A stretch of 64,000 nt of DNA from assembly GCF_001039355.2 (NCBI RefSeq), contig NW_019774981.1, positions 7,712-71,711 on the forward strand, in the 5' to 3' direction. The number at the start of each line of letters is the position of its first letter. Position 1 is the stretch's first letter. The position numbers and the translations under genes were made by a program. Below, piece after piece: positions 37,301 through 48,100 of this stretch. The notes under the pieces were generated by a model. It did not search any database, was not told the DNA's origin, and was given only the letters and a program-made list of their open reading frames with translations. Source of the stretch: Lingula anatina (lineage: Eukaryota; Brachiopoda; Lingulata; Lingulida; Lingulidae).

Positions 37301-40300
37301 TGGTTCATAACCAACTGATTATACATGACATTTACCTCAAAAGATGTCGTATTAAAGCTGTTGATTTTAAGCTAATGAAATTGGTAAATGTTTAGATTTT
37401 TATAAAAAATTTGGCTGCATATGGATAAACTGTCAACAAGGCAATTTCATACCAAATATCATTTACAATATTCTGTTTTACAGCTGCAGACAAGCAGTGC
37501 AGGAACAAGGAGGGGTAGAAGCCATATGTAAGGGGTTGAGCTCCCTGGAGGAAGAAAAGGTTGGTCTCAACTAGCACACTGCTCTGTCACAACTAACACA
37601 ATTGAACTATCACAAAGTTTTTCACCAAACTGATTTTCTTTATGATAATAAATAGGAAAAGATATATCTTAGCTGACACATAACTGTCAAAACCAACACA
37701 ATTTTACTATCACACTGCAACCTGTCAGTTAGTCAGTTTTATCCACAAAGGAGGTGAAAGTAGGTCATGGCAGCATCAACTGACACAATGGAAATATCAC
37801 ACAGTTTGCCACCAAGTTATTGTCACACTTTATTGATTGCTCCGGCTATAACACTGTCATTCCTAGCAATCTGCAGAAATACCAGCCTGTGCCATTCCAA
37901 ATATATGAAATGTTGATGAATTATAGTGTTTTTTCCTGTCTTTCTTCCAGGTGGTCGGACCAGCAATTAAGGCCCTCAGGTGCTTGGCATTTGACAATAA
38001 AAGAAACAAAGAAGTTATGATAGACCAGGGACTTGTACCAGTGCTGAAAAAGTAAGAAGTTTATGTTTTTCCTGTGTGTGCAGACACTATACCATCTCTT
38101 ATTCAATCAGAAAGTGTGTAAGTTTTGAAAATGTGTTGAATTTGACAATTTGATAATTTGTTATATAGAATAATGTGTTTGCATAAAGATTGTGACTGCT
38201 TGAGAGTTGCGAGAGGCTGATGTTTAAGAGAGTATTTAAGTTCTGTTATTCTGTTGAATGTGTCATTGTGTTAATTTTGTCATGTTGAACATGTATCTGT
38301 GTTGGTTTTTGTCACTATTGTGAATGTGTCACTGTGTTAGTTGTGACATCACGAATAATTTTTTTAGGTTATACTTAAATAATTACATTCACATTCAAGG
38401 CTGTGTGACTCTACTGGTTTCCTCACCAATGTGACAAGAAGACATTGCAGAGACTTTCTCAATAAACTGACTGCCTTTCAAAGAGATGCAGTGGGCAAGA
38501 GCTGTGTAAATGGAACATCACATGTGGAATCACCAGAAAGGCAGCAACCAGTGAGACTTAAGTAAGTAATGCGTTAGGTTTAACACAATATTAACAGTAC
38601 AATTTTATAGGGTATTGTTTATAGAATATAGAAAATTGCAGTGGGAAGACATTTTGTTTGTGGGGCAAAAGGTCATATAGAATGAAACTAAACAATATTG
38701 TCAATTTTGGGAGATCTAATATCTCTCTCCATCACAGAATTCTTCAAGACCGTATTTTTCTTGTTTGGCTTCATTATAATAATTCATGGAGAAATAATCA
38801 TGTATAATTAATAGAAAATTTCTGGAACTAAAATGAAAGAAAAAGATAACTTGGAAAGTGTCACCCAACTAAAATATCAGTAAAAGAAAGCCAAACTTGA
38901 AAATTGTCACATAGCTTTAAAAAAGTAGACGAAATGAAGTATATTTTTGGAAATTGTCCCTTAGGCATCACTCGCCCCAAAAGCCCAAGCCTCAGAAGCT
39001 GCTCCTTACTCCTATTGTCAAAGGCCTTCCACCTCTGGAGACCACTGAGGAACATGTAGCTAAGTAAGTTTTCTTACAAACAAAACAATGTGGCAAAAAT
39101 AGCCACATTACTGGTAGATTTAGTATATATCAATGAATTTTTATAAGTTTGAAAAATACAGTGATGTCATTAATTTTATTGTTTACTTATATAGTGCATT
39201 GGTCTCTCTCTCTCTAGTTGAAAAGGATAAAAGAAAAGTGATGAAGAGACAAAACATCATGCCTCTCGCAGTTTTTTTTATTTAAAAGCACATTTAAACT
39301 TTTTAGAAATGTTTTACTTTTCTACCATTTTTACACAAGGCACATTGGAATGAAAAAATCACTGTGTTTAAAAAATAAAAAAAAATATTTATCTTTTTAA
39401 AAATCTGTTCTCTTCCATTAAGTGTGAAGCCCCCAGTAAAGTGGTACCAGGACAGTAACCATGTGGTCTTGAAGATCCTGGTCAGAGGGGTGGAACAGAA
39501 AGTGGTCAACTTTGGGGACAGGACTGTGAGATTCAGGTGTGTAATAGGCAGATGGAGAGTTTTCTTGATTTATTTTTAAGGGACACTGTGCTGCAGTATG
39601 CAACATAGCCTCAGGTGATTGATGTATTAAATTGGAAAAAGGCAGATGAAAGAGTGGGACTTTCTTAAGTTAAAAGTGTCAAGACTAAGTCCAAAAAGAT
39701 CAGTGGTAATTTTTGCAATTATATGAGATTTCTTTTCCATAACAAAAAGATTTCACACCTAATTTTGTAAATTTTGATTCAGACTTAGTCTAGTATTTTT
39801 AGTCCCTCCTGTCTGCTTGACTTAACTAAAAAGTTTGAGGGGGAGACTTGAAATACTTTTCATTTTAATGAAATGATTGTTAAATTAATTGTTAAAATAA
39901 TTGTTACATGATCATTTGATTTATGAAAATTTTACTTTTTCAGTGCCACAGTTCTGGACACGTTTTATCACTTTGACCTGGAGCTCTATGAGAACATAGT
40001 GCAGTCCAAGTGTCTGGTGGATGTACGAGGAGGGGAGGTGTTGATCAGACTACACAAGGCTACGACTGGACGGTGGCCAAGGCTGCAGAAGCATAAGTCT
40101 AAAGTTAGTCACAAAAATGTCACACTTAGCATAGATATGATCTAAACCCTGATATCCTAAACTTAAATCAAAAGCTGTTTCAAAAAAGAAGATTAGAGTG
40201 AAAGTTTTTTTTTTACTGGTTTTAGTCTGATTTTTTCTCTCTAGTTGTACCAGAGTTAGGTAATTACCAATATTAGTCAGAAATATTGATTTCCCAATTT

Positions 40301-41185
40301 TAATGAAACAGAGGTATTTAATGGGACTACTCATGGCTAAATGTCTTAAGTTCTTCAGGACTCTGGGATTAATATTATACAATATCAGTGAATTATAGCC
40401 TTCATTTTGAGTCACATCATGTACCTAACACAGAAGATGATTGGATTGCCATGTCTTGAAATCATTTTATTAATGTATTGAACATTATATACTAGTACAG
40501 GCTAAATTGAGTTCAGAGATATCCAAAGTGTGTTTGGTTTTTCCAATTGTTATCCTCTTGAGGTATTTGTACCCACATTTTCTGAAGTAGAATTTTGGCG
40601 TACATATCTGTCATGGTTTTGTTTTCTAGCCTGCATACATATCTCTGGACTTTGAGAACTATGCTGGCAGTTCCTCTGAAGCAGAAATGGCCGATTCTGA
40701 AGATGAATCCCCATTCATTCCAAGGAGAAAGGGTAAGATTTTTTGCAGTCGTGTCTAGAGTATTAGTATTGTCTAGAGTAGAGCTGAATCTAAGAGTATT
40801 TTCACGAAAAATCTGTACAATAGTTTGTCTTATCTGCTCCGTTAGTATCATGCTTTAGATTTATAATTGCATAATGAAAAAAAGTTACTTCATTTTTACA
40901 CACATCCCTACAATGTTTTTCTGCAAAATTGATACCACTATAAATGCACTATGTGGGACTCTAGGTCCATTTGCAATAAACATTTTTTATCATAACAAAA
41001 ACCTTGCAATTCTAGCCAAGAACCCATTCCGCGAGAGTTCCGACCCTCCAGTGCCCCACCTGGTGGAGGGTGTGCCTCCTGACCTTGAACCCTGGTCATC
41101 AGAGTCGACCAATGAAGAAGACGAGGAGGAGGAGGAGTCTCAGGGAGACAGACCTCAACGTCACCCAGAGTACTTTGATTTATAA
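10664..41185 (+). CDS. TDRD12: TDRD12-like Tudor/DEAD-helicase protein with armadillo and CS domains (5' end missing)
   Basis: Forty-six exons join in one frame (7347 bp, 2448 residues plus stop). Exon starts include 10664, 11196, 11474, 11749, 12611, 13196 (2086 bp), 15536, 15804, 16096, 16389, 16813, 17320, 17761, 18318, 18956, 19510, 20104, 20626, 21014, 21446, 23045, 28948, 29239, 30001, 30608, 31018, 31507, 32025, 32515, 33096, 33765, 34428, 34872, 35225, 35696, 35982, 36465, 37085, 37484, 37951, 38400, 38965, 39423, 39944, 40630 and 41016. Domains by residue: Tudor 1 (1-140); serine-rich disorder (191-886); DEAD-like core (1008-1392) with SPPRSGKT as motif I and DDAD as motif II; CCCH finger (1393-1447, C-x8-C-x5-C-x3-H); Tudor 2 (1448-1600); Tudor 3 (1680-1860, with [13 protein letters not shown]); armadillo-like repeats (1931-2180); CS/p23 fold (2268-2358); acidic tail. 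TDRD12 and fly Yb proteins act in germline piRNA biogenesis. About 20 N-terminal residues lie in an unfound exon. AATAAA at 41779-41784 may end the transcript. Confidence 0.9.
15421..15460. repeat. Poly-C/poly-A tract
   Basis: A run of C is followed directly by a run of A in the TDRD12 intron after the large exon. Run length may be unreliable in assembly. Confidence 0.9.
17667..17704 (+). repeat. Degenerate intronic copy of part of the TDRD12 motif-II exon
   Basis: GGCTTCCACCCACTGCCTCC followed by TCAAGATGA resembles GGCTACCCCCTACTGCCTCC at 17793 in the exon 126 bp downstream. The match covers about 30 bases with a few differences. It lies in the preceding intron. Confidence 0.55.
18642..18755. 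repeat. (CA)n microsatellite, interrupted
   Basis: Two long CA runs are separated by a short GC-containing spacer, inside a TDRD12 intron. Open frames seen across it are artefacts of the repeat. Confidence 0.97.
19667..19699 (+). repeat. Degenerate copy of exon sequence in the following TDRD12 intron
   Basis: GTTGTCAGATGAGCTGGAGG in the intron resembles GTTGTCAGATCAACTGGAGG in the exon 110 bp upstream (19557). The copy is preceded by a CA-rich tract that begins at the exon's donor. Confidence 0.55.
20515..20625 (+). repeat. Duplicated acceptor-side sequence before TDRD12 exon 20626
   Basis: CCAGATTGTCCTCACCTCCT occurs near 20515 and again near 20588, 73 bp apart, the second leading into the real acceptor at 20625. 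A looser third version (ATCACAGATTAGT) lies near 20456. All are intronic. Confidence 0.7.
21935..21963. repeat. Poly-C/(CA)n tract
   Basis: A C run is followed by CA repeats in a TDRD12 intron. Confidence 0.9.
22448..22632 (+). repeat. Short tandem array of a TTTTGGCTTAC unit
   Basis: About ten imperfect copies of a 15-20 bp unit built on TTTTGGCTTACA lie in the TDRD12 intron that precedes the 23045 exon. No coding role is seen. Confidence 0.85.
23281..23286 (-). terminator. Probable polyadenylation signal of the nested GPCR gene
   Basis: AATAAA on the minus strand, about 50 bp past the stop codon of the single-exon receptor gene. Confidence 0.45.
23335..24681 (-). CDS. Class A (rhodopsin-like) G-protein-coupled receptor, orphan, single exon
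   Basis: One uninterrupted frame of 448 residues has seven hydrophobic segments. An N-terminal domain of about 58 residues carries N-glycosylation sites (NIT, NDS). TM2 has NLTIAD (101-106). The end of TM3 reads [12 protein letters not shown] (172-183), so the DRY motif is replaced by NLH. TM6 has FVVFWCP (W301, P303) and TM7 has NPFVY (335-339), the NPxxY motif. The C-tail holds six 10-residue repeats (379-438) of the type [10 protein letters not shown], rich in Asp and Arg. The gene lies on the opposite strand inside a TDRD12 intron (23103-28947) and has no introns of its own, typical of lineage-expanded invertebrate receptors. The ligand cannot be told. The loss of the DRY arginine may mean altered G-protein coupling. 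Confidence 0.88.
   Translation of the reverse strand: MKMEVQGLSQSGNITMIWEHPTDETITASTTQQWITLICNDSASISQRDLEIMNYRLDNILFIAIGVIVFCAIGILINCLSFCAVRRIKPVMNSYHILLLNLTIADLILYCIICLMALLTVIETAGANRIERFIEIIICNLASSYCIINILFDIPKVALFTSILTIFGLVLNLHVAIVYPLQYSTVVTKRRMYIFNTLSWLISIILGELETIASLIEAAISPDTDLCYFVNEKRITMYILPAVVGTVGCTTLFLNIRVLQEVTKSLKNVRRFSTQEAKRSSNKLKLAKTCICLFTTFVVFWCPYVVGSIINNNSLDTLVFLIIAYIILLLNSVINPFVYGLRLSEIRQSHMRIYRKVCPWFCGVKETKNVILRGERDGVSSIRANREHVSSIMDDRDHAQSMRDNRDHVSSVRDDRDHASSIRDDRDCVSNIMKRKEHVNQSFQVTQL
23368..23547 (-). repeat. 30 bp coding minisatellite in the GPCR tail
   Basis: Six 30 bp units encode the decapeptide repeats of the receptor tail (residues 379-438). The unit is a multiple of three, so copy-number change would keep the frame. 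Confidence 0.9.
26907..26961. repeat. (GT)n microsatellite
   Basis: A GT run, interrupted once, in a TDRD12 intron. Confidence 0.95.
27679..27709. repeat. Poly-T/poly-G tract
   Basis: A T run passes directly into a G run, similar to the tract near 30088-30111. Confidence 0.9.
28204..28635 (+). repeat. 215 bp tandem direct duplication
   Basis: Two nearly identical units, beginning TTCCAGGATTCTGTTAG at 28204 and 28419, end before GGAAA at 28636. The few differences suggest a recent duplication. Each contains a short open stretch, but nothing matches a known protein. Confidence 0.93.
30088..30112. repeat. Poly-T/poly-G tract
   Basis: A T run followed by a G run in the intron after TDRD12 exon 30001-30063. 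Confidence 0.9.
34011..34135. repeat. GC-rich palindromic repeat cluster built on CTGGCCCA/TGGGCCAG
   Basis: Short direct and inverted copies of GGGCCAGATCTGGC and ATGTCTGGCAA fill about 125 bp of a TDRD12 intron. An ambiguous base lies at 34135. Similar GGCCAGA-rich arrays occur in many animal genomes; I do not know a family name for this one. Confidence 0.75.
34283..34405. repeat. (ATT)n microsatellite enclosed by an 18 bp inverted repeat
   Basis: ATACAGTGGAATACAGTA at 34283-34300 and its exact reverse complement at 34388-34405 flank about 29 ATT units. It could be a foldback element or a slipped hairpin. It ends 22 bp before TDRD12 exon 34428. Confidence 0.9.
37584..38348. repeat. Degenerate arrays in inverted orientation around a TDRD12 exon
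   Basis: TGTCACAACTAACACA at 37584-37599 is matched exactly in reverse complement at 38332-38348. Further looser copies (ACCAACACAATTTTACTATC near 37692, and GTGTTGGTTTTTGTCAC near 38299) keep the same orientation on each side. The exon at 37951-38051 sits between. Confidence 0.7.
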
Positions 41186-42105
41186 GATGGTCAGCCATTT
41201 TGTTACAGATTTGAATGGTTCTTTTTGGTCTAAACCAAATCCATTATTAAAGCATGATGTCCTAGATGCGTTTACCAAAGCAACAAACAAGACTTAAAAA
41301 CACAGACCCAGATTTGGGCAGCCGTCTTGTTATGAATCAGAATGGCGCCATTTCTTTAAGTTTTTTTTTTTTTTTTTTTTTTGGCAGGGAAGAGTTTTAT
41401 AGTTTTTTTAACGTTGCAGAATTATCTTATGAATCTTAATTTTTAATGGCATTGTAGTTCAGTCATTTCATCAGTTCACATAAACTCAAATCAGAAAGCT
41501 ATAGAATAGAATGGCCTGAAATTAAGAGAAATGTGCTTAAACTTTGAATAATACTTGTAATTTTCTACAGCAAAATTATGTAAATGCTTACGCAAATATG
41601 TGTTAATGGAATGCATTTTTATTTTATGTACTTAGTCAGAGAAGTGCTGTAGTGTGTAGATATGTTCAGTATTTTATTTAATAACATTACTTTGCACAAG
41701 TCACAAATTGTACATTGAAAGAAATTCAGGGTATAAAAAGCTTGTGATAATTGTGATAATATTTTTTTTACTTTTGGCAATAAAACGGTTATGCATATCC
41801 ACTGAGTCAGTGTCTTCAAATTGGGGAAACTTATTTATTTCTATAGCTTGATGTTATAATCATGATCATGATTTTGTATTTAATTTATTCATAATTATTA
41901 ATAATATTACAGGACATTTCACAGATGAAAGCTTTTAACTTAAGACATCTGTCACATTCCCAATTGACTGCAAAATTTTGAAAGATCTATTAAATTTACC
42001 ATTACATTCCACATAATAATGTTTAACAAGCATATTCAGTACTTGGCATGAATCAAACACCATACAAACATTTACTGACAATCATACATTAAACATTGCA
42101 TGTTT
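41186..42105. other. Convergent 3' regions of TDRD12 and RABGGTA
   Basis: The two stops face each other 920 bp apart. TDRD12 has AATAAA at 41779-41784 and RABGGTA has one on the minus strand at 41834-41839, so their 3' untranslated regions probably abut or nearly overlap. A poly-T tract lies near 41360. Confidence 0.55.
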
Positions 42106-45100
42106 TTACGTAATTAAAGTATCTAAACTGGGCAACATATTTCTCAGTTCCTCCACAAAATCGTCTTGTTCACAAAGAGGATTGCCCATGATGTTCAGCT
42201 TCTTAAGTTTCGAACACAAGGTCAAAGGCCGCAGTCCTTCCATGGTTGAGATGGCTGGAAGCAAGTTAAGGAACAGAAACTTATGTTTTTTTTTTTTTAA
42301 TTCTTGGGTCCATTTCAGAAACAATCGCAACAAAAAGTTGATGTTACCTTCAAGACCAAACATTTCGTGTATTCCAATACAAAAATATTAGCAACAGTCT
42401 GCTAAAATAAAATGGGTCTAAAGCATGAGCATGAGCCATTTCTTTATATCACAATGGATTTATATTTCAGTTAATAAGTGGATAAGTACCAATTTATTTA
42501 CGGTCAAAGTAGCCTAAAGTTTAAGTCTGTAAGTTCAGTTTGCTTTGTGGAATCAATTCTAGTCTGCTTAGAGGACATAAAAAAAAATAGTACTAAACAA
42601 ATTCCCCAAGTCACACGTGTAACTGTACTTGGGGAATATTGTTGCTGCATGTATTTCTCAGCTATCACTTCCCCAATTTCTTGATGCCATAAAGTGTCAC
42701 TCTCAATATCTTCTGTATAATTATGTAAACCTAGGCTTAATATGCACAGCCCATACAGGCAAACTGTCACTATATTTACCATAGGATACCAAATATTAGA
42801 CCTCAATAAAAGCACACTTCACCCCACTTCACCCCATCCCTTTCCAAGACACTTTCTATACTGTATTATCATTTTTTTATTAAAAGGATACAATTATCTG
42901 TAAGAGACAGATCCTCCAGCAGAGGGAGGCACTCCATTTTCTCACAACTCTTCAGTTGGTTTCCTTTTAGTTCCAGCTCCTTAACACACTGAAAGCTCTC
43001 ACAGCCAGGGAGGCTGGAAAGTTTGTTATTTGACAGGTCTATACGCTCTGCTGTACACATGTACTCTGTGTGACGGAGGGTAGTTAATTCTCTGTTAGAT
43101 AAGTCTACTGATTTGGCTGACAGGCCTTGTTCTTCTATAGCATTCTCTATGAGAAATTTACTCCCTGAAAATCAAAATGTATTAAGTATTATGGTCAGAT
43201 TTTCAATAAATTAAAAGTTGATTAAGTTTCAAACTAGTTTTAATCTGCATTAAAAACGTATGTCTTGTAAATATAAAAAGGTGTAAAATATAGTTTGAAT
43301 CCTATTCTTTGAAAAGATCAAAAATTAACTAGTCAAAAAAGATGCAACAAAATATGCATCTTCTAAGTCTTACAGGAAGTGCAGAATCAAATCAAGTTTG
43401 AATCCATAATCCCTACTTAATTAAAAAAAAAAAACCTTGTTCTTATTTTACTTACTAAGATCCTTATAATAGTTGGTCCTACAAGGATCTACTTTGATAA
43501 TGGTGTCTATGTGTTCCAGGGTTTCCTTCAAGTACTTGAGTGGATCTATGGCTCTCATTAACAGCATAATGGTGAGGAGGACCCCTGTGATAAAACAAAG
43601 GACTGGTGAACCAACTCTCAAAATAAATTGTGGTGGTTGCTCTGACATACTTTACTCTTGGAATCAGTTATTGACTAGAAATAACTCTGAATATTGGTGT
43701 ATGCTGATTTTAAAATGTCAATCAACTGGGACATTAAACTTTGTGCCACAAAACAGGCTAAAATGGATCAAGTGAGTGATCTGTTTAATATGTATTTTAC
43801 GGCATTAAATTTTATAAGATAAAAAACCCTACTTACATTTATTGTCTGGTTCTAACTCATAAAGTTGTTGACAAGCATCAAGTTCTTGTGTAAGAGTATC
43901 ACTTGTGGCAGCACTTAGTTGATAGCTGGAAAGATAACATTCACTGACATCATAAAGCTGAATAAAACAAGATATTTTCTGATCATACAAGTTCATGTAT
44001 CATAAAACTTATGTCTTCCAAACACCTGTGGTATTCAGAAAACACATCTACATATTCATCACGATCATGTCATTGAGAAGGAAGCAAAATATTTTTGCTC
44101 AATTTAGCTATTATTGACCGACTGGAAAAACAAAATTTATAGTTGATGTTGTAACAGATTTAAAAAAAAAGAACTAGAATATAAAATTATTTCATAATGG
44201 CAACTGAGTAAGCACTTTTCACTCAAAGCTGATTATTTTATCACCTTCATAATTTTGTATTACCAGTAATATAGGACATTTAACAGATGGAACCTTAAAA
44301 TATATCTATCACCCTAAAATCTTATTAAAAAACAAGCACTTCCTCTCCACACCTAAACAGAGTTCCTGGTTTGACTTCATCCACACTGCTAGCCTTCTCA
44401 TCTCCGTCCTTCAGTGTGCAAGACCTAGAGCTTCCCTCCATAGCTACCATAACTTTATGCTCATTACCATCCAAGGGTGCAGTGAGATTAAAGAGCTAAA
44501 TGTCAAAGAATATATTTCATGGCCAAGGTAAATTTCACCAGTGCTCTAAACAAATGTTTTTAGGTGTATGCAAATGGGAATCATCTGAGCAAGGCCTATA
44601 AAAAGGCCTACGGCTCTCTGTTGCAGCACAGAAGACCAGAAAATGTGTGAGAATCTGTGAGAGCTAGGGTTAACTTCTCAGCCATGTAGGTAAAACCCAT
44701 AGGGAGTGTTATAAAATGACATGCAAGGTGAATTTGAGAGAAAACAATTAGAAAAGTATCTGTGGTAACTTTTCTCAGCTTTTATTTGTGCTGCACTGCA
44801 CTAACTTCTCTAACATATTGAAATTTCATTTATGGTGAGTGGTGAGGCTTTGGGACAGCTTGGATGATTCCATTTAGAAACCTTCAGTTTTGATGCTTGC
44901 CAGCTTAAACCATAAATAAAAAACATATTTCAACATTAACCACAGAGACCATGACATCTACCAAAAATTACAATTTAGAACAGCAGGATATGAAAGCCAC
45001 ATAAACACTGCACACTCAGGGTAGTAATAATTGTCAACAAGGATACCCATAGCAGAGAGTGGTCATTAGAGTTAGCTGGTGTGGTCCACTCTCCTGTACA

Positions 45101-48100
45101 CTGGACACCATCTAGGGACACCTGCAGGGAGAGGTCAGCTCCTATCTAATATACAAGGTAAACAAAGCAAACGTTAAACATTTAAGAAATATGTGATATT
45201 CATGCTATTTTCTTTCAAAATTTGAAATAAATAAAAGTTTATGAGCAAACACAATCCTTTCAAAAGTCCCAGTGATAATGAAATTTAATTAATCTTATAA
45301 AGATTTCAAAAAAAAAAAAAATTCAAAATATAATAATTCATAAAAACATTTATTGGAGATAAAAACAAAGTACAGATCAATGCACCACCAAAATTCAGTT
45401 TCACTAAAGTAGCGTTCTGTATGTGGAATCTTAACTTGGTTTAAGAATGTGCAAATGACAAGTTTTCCTGTAATCTTTCAAACATTTCCCAAACAAACAC
45501 TAAGCCATGTGAGCAGTTATGTGCACTTATTACCTCTTACACTTTTCTCGAGAGTAGTAACTTTATCATTTGAAAAGCATGTAATGTGCTTTTAAGAAAA
45601 GAAAGAATAAGCTACTTTTTCAAAAGAAGTTGAAAGATACAAAAAGCTGTCCCTTTATTCTAAACAGATTGCTTTAACTAAAATAAACCACACTCAGAGA
45701 TTACTTCTCACCTTTGCTGGTTTAGAAAGTCTGACCATAACTCTTCTTAGTTCTCTTGATACATACACACAGTCAATGGCAAGCTGCTTTTCAGCTGTGG
45801 AAATTGAAGGACACATAATTATTCAATAAAACAACCAAAAAATGAAAATCATAAAAGCAACCATTGACAACATCATATGAGAGTCTTTAAAAGGATATTT
45901 TGAAAGGAGTAATACAATGCATGACCTATATCCTGTATTAAACTGGTGTGAATTTTAAGACTATCCAATCTGACATGACACTCACCTCTGCCCAATAGCC
46001 ATCTATGATAGAACCAAGCACTTTGGTCATTGGGGTCTGTGAAGAAGGCATTCTGGGCAAGTTCAAACTCTAGAAAGAGTGTATGGCTTGTTTTGTCAAT
46101 AACAGGATATGATAATATTAAAATTAGGATATGATCATAATATAAATAACAGGATTTGATAATATGAAATGAAATCGAATAAACTGACATTGTGTTAGGT
46201 ATGAACTAGAAAAGACAAGTACTGTATAAGGTGAGGTATGGAAAAGACAATTGTTATGTATGATATAATTAATTGGTACTGCATTAGGCATAGCACTGAA
46301 AAAAATTCTAGTGTTATTTGTGAAATGGAGAAGACAGATTGTGTTAGGTGTGTTATGGAGAAGACCGACATTGTATCAGCTTGTGTTAAGTGCAGTAGTA
46401 ATACTGATATTGTGTTACATTGTGATAGGTGTGACAGTGAAAAGACAAACAATGCGCCAGGTGCAACTTACCTTTAATAAGTACATCATCCTTCACACCT
46501 CCAGGGTGTTTTGGGTCTGGGTGTATGAGAGGCAGCAGCTTACTTCTGTAGTGCCAGGAGGAATAGTTGGAGAAATTGCTGCTGATTTTGGATGTTGTGA
46601 ACTCAAACTCTGCCTCTGGAGTCACCTGTGCTCTCTTCACTACAAACCTTCTGTAGTCCCAGCAGTGGACTGGAAGTTAAATAGATTTTTTAAAGAAAGA
46701 ATTGTTTTTATTTCAATCAAACTTCAGATACTGCAAAGTTAATTTCAATTAAAAGTCACATGAAGCAAAATATTTCAAATCAGTTTTAATTATTAAAAAA
46801 AAAAAAAAACAAGAAAAACATGCTCATCTTGTGAATGCATACATTCTCATGTTCATGCTTTGATTCAATATTATTTGTACTGAATCTTTTTTAAATGTTC
46901 ATTTATTGTCTAACCCATTACTCAAACATTTCTCACAACATAGTCTTTGCTCAATAAATATTCTGAGTGGAAGTTGTATTTTAGTTTTTGTGTGTTGATT
47001 AAAAATGAAATATTTTTAAATGAACAATTTCTAATTAATAAATAATAATCATATAAACAAATTAATAAAATAATGAATAATTTCCCGGCAAGCTTTGCTT
47101 ATATGATAGTATCAGGCCTTACAGTTTCTCTCATCATATTCCAGATATTTATTACACAGCATCAGCTCCCTGTCCCAGTCAGGGCATGGCATGGTCAGCA
47201 TCACAAAACACCTGTGTTCCCAGCAACCATACGACTTGGGATTTCCCTTCAAACATGCCTCCAGGAAGCTTAGCTCATCTTCAAAAAGCTTATGAAGCTC
47301 GTCTTCTGTGCTGAAATGACATATCAGTAACAACAATTTATAAAATCCAAATTTTCGCTTCTATGATTTTTCACTAGTGTAAGATTTGTTTTTCAGCATA
47401 ATAACTGTTATATATTGATTAATTCATTTAAAAACTAAAATAAAGAAAGAAAACTATTTCTATCGCTTCACCCATTGCTGCTGGTATATAATCTTACCCT
47501 TTGAGGATTATATCATTCAGTTCTCCTATCCAAAGCATTATACTAATTTTTAGAGGCACCAGTTGGTCTGAAAAACTGTTGTTGCCCGCATTGGTGAACT
47601 TTGATTTGAAAGACCTAAGCTACTCTACCTGGGGCACTATACAGGTAGAAGAGAAGACGAAAGAAACCAGCCGATTTCAAAACTGATGCAAACCTTCTTA
47701 GAACTTTCACCTTCTAACTTCCATACTGTCTGCATGTGGTGTTTCAACTTCAACAGTATCTGATTGAATTTTACCATGTCAATTGCAAATAATAGATGTA
47801 AGTTACATCATGTATCCTTTTACAGAACCACGAAACCTGGATGATGATTTTGTACCTGGGCCTGACACGTTTAACTTCAGTCAAACTTGCTGCAGAATTT
47901 CAGAGCATATGAAACTTGTGCACATATTCACTCAAGTTGAGGTGTGAAAATAAAGAAGCTGCCAAGAAAACTGAAGCTCAAAGAAAGAGAAAGAAAGAAA
48001 CAAACACCCTACCTCTTCTCCTTGAATGCAAGGAAGATTTCTTTTCTGTAGTTCCACAACGTGTAAAAGTCAGAGTTTGCACTCAGTATCTGTGCTGTCA

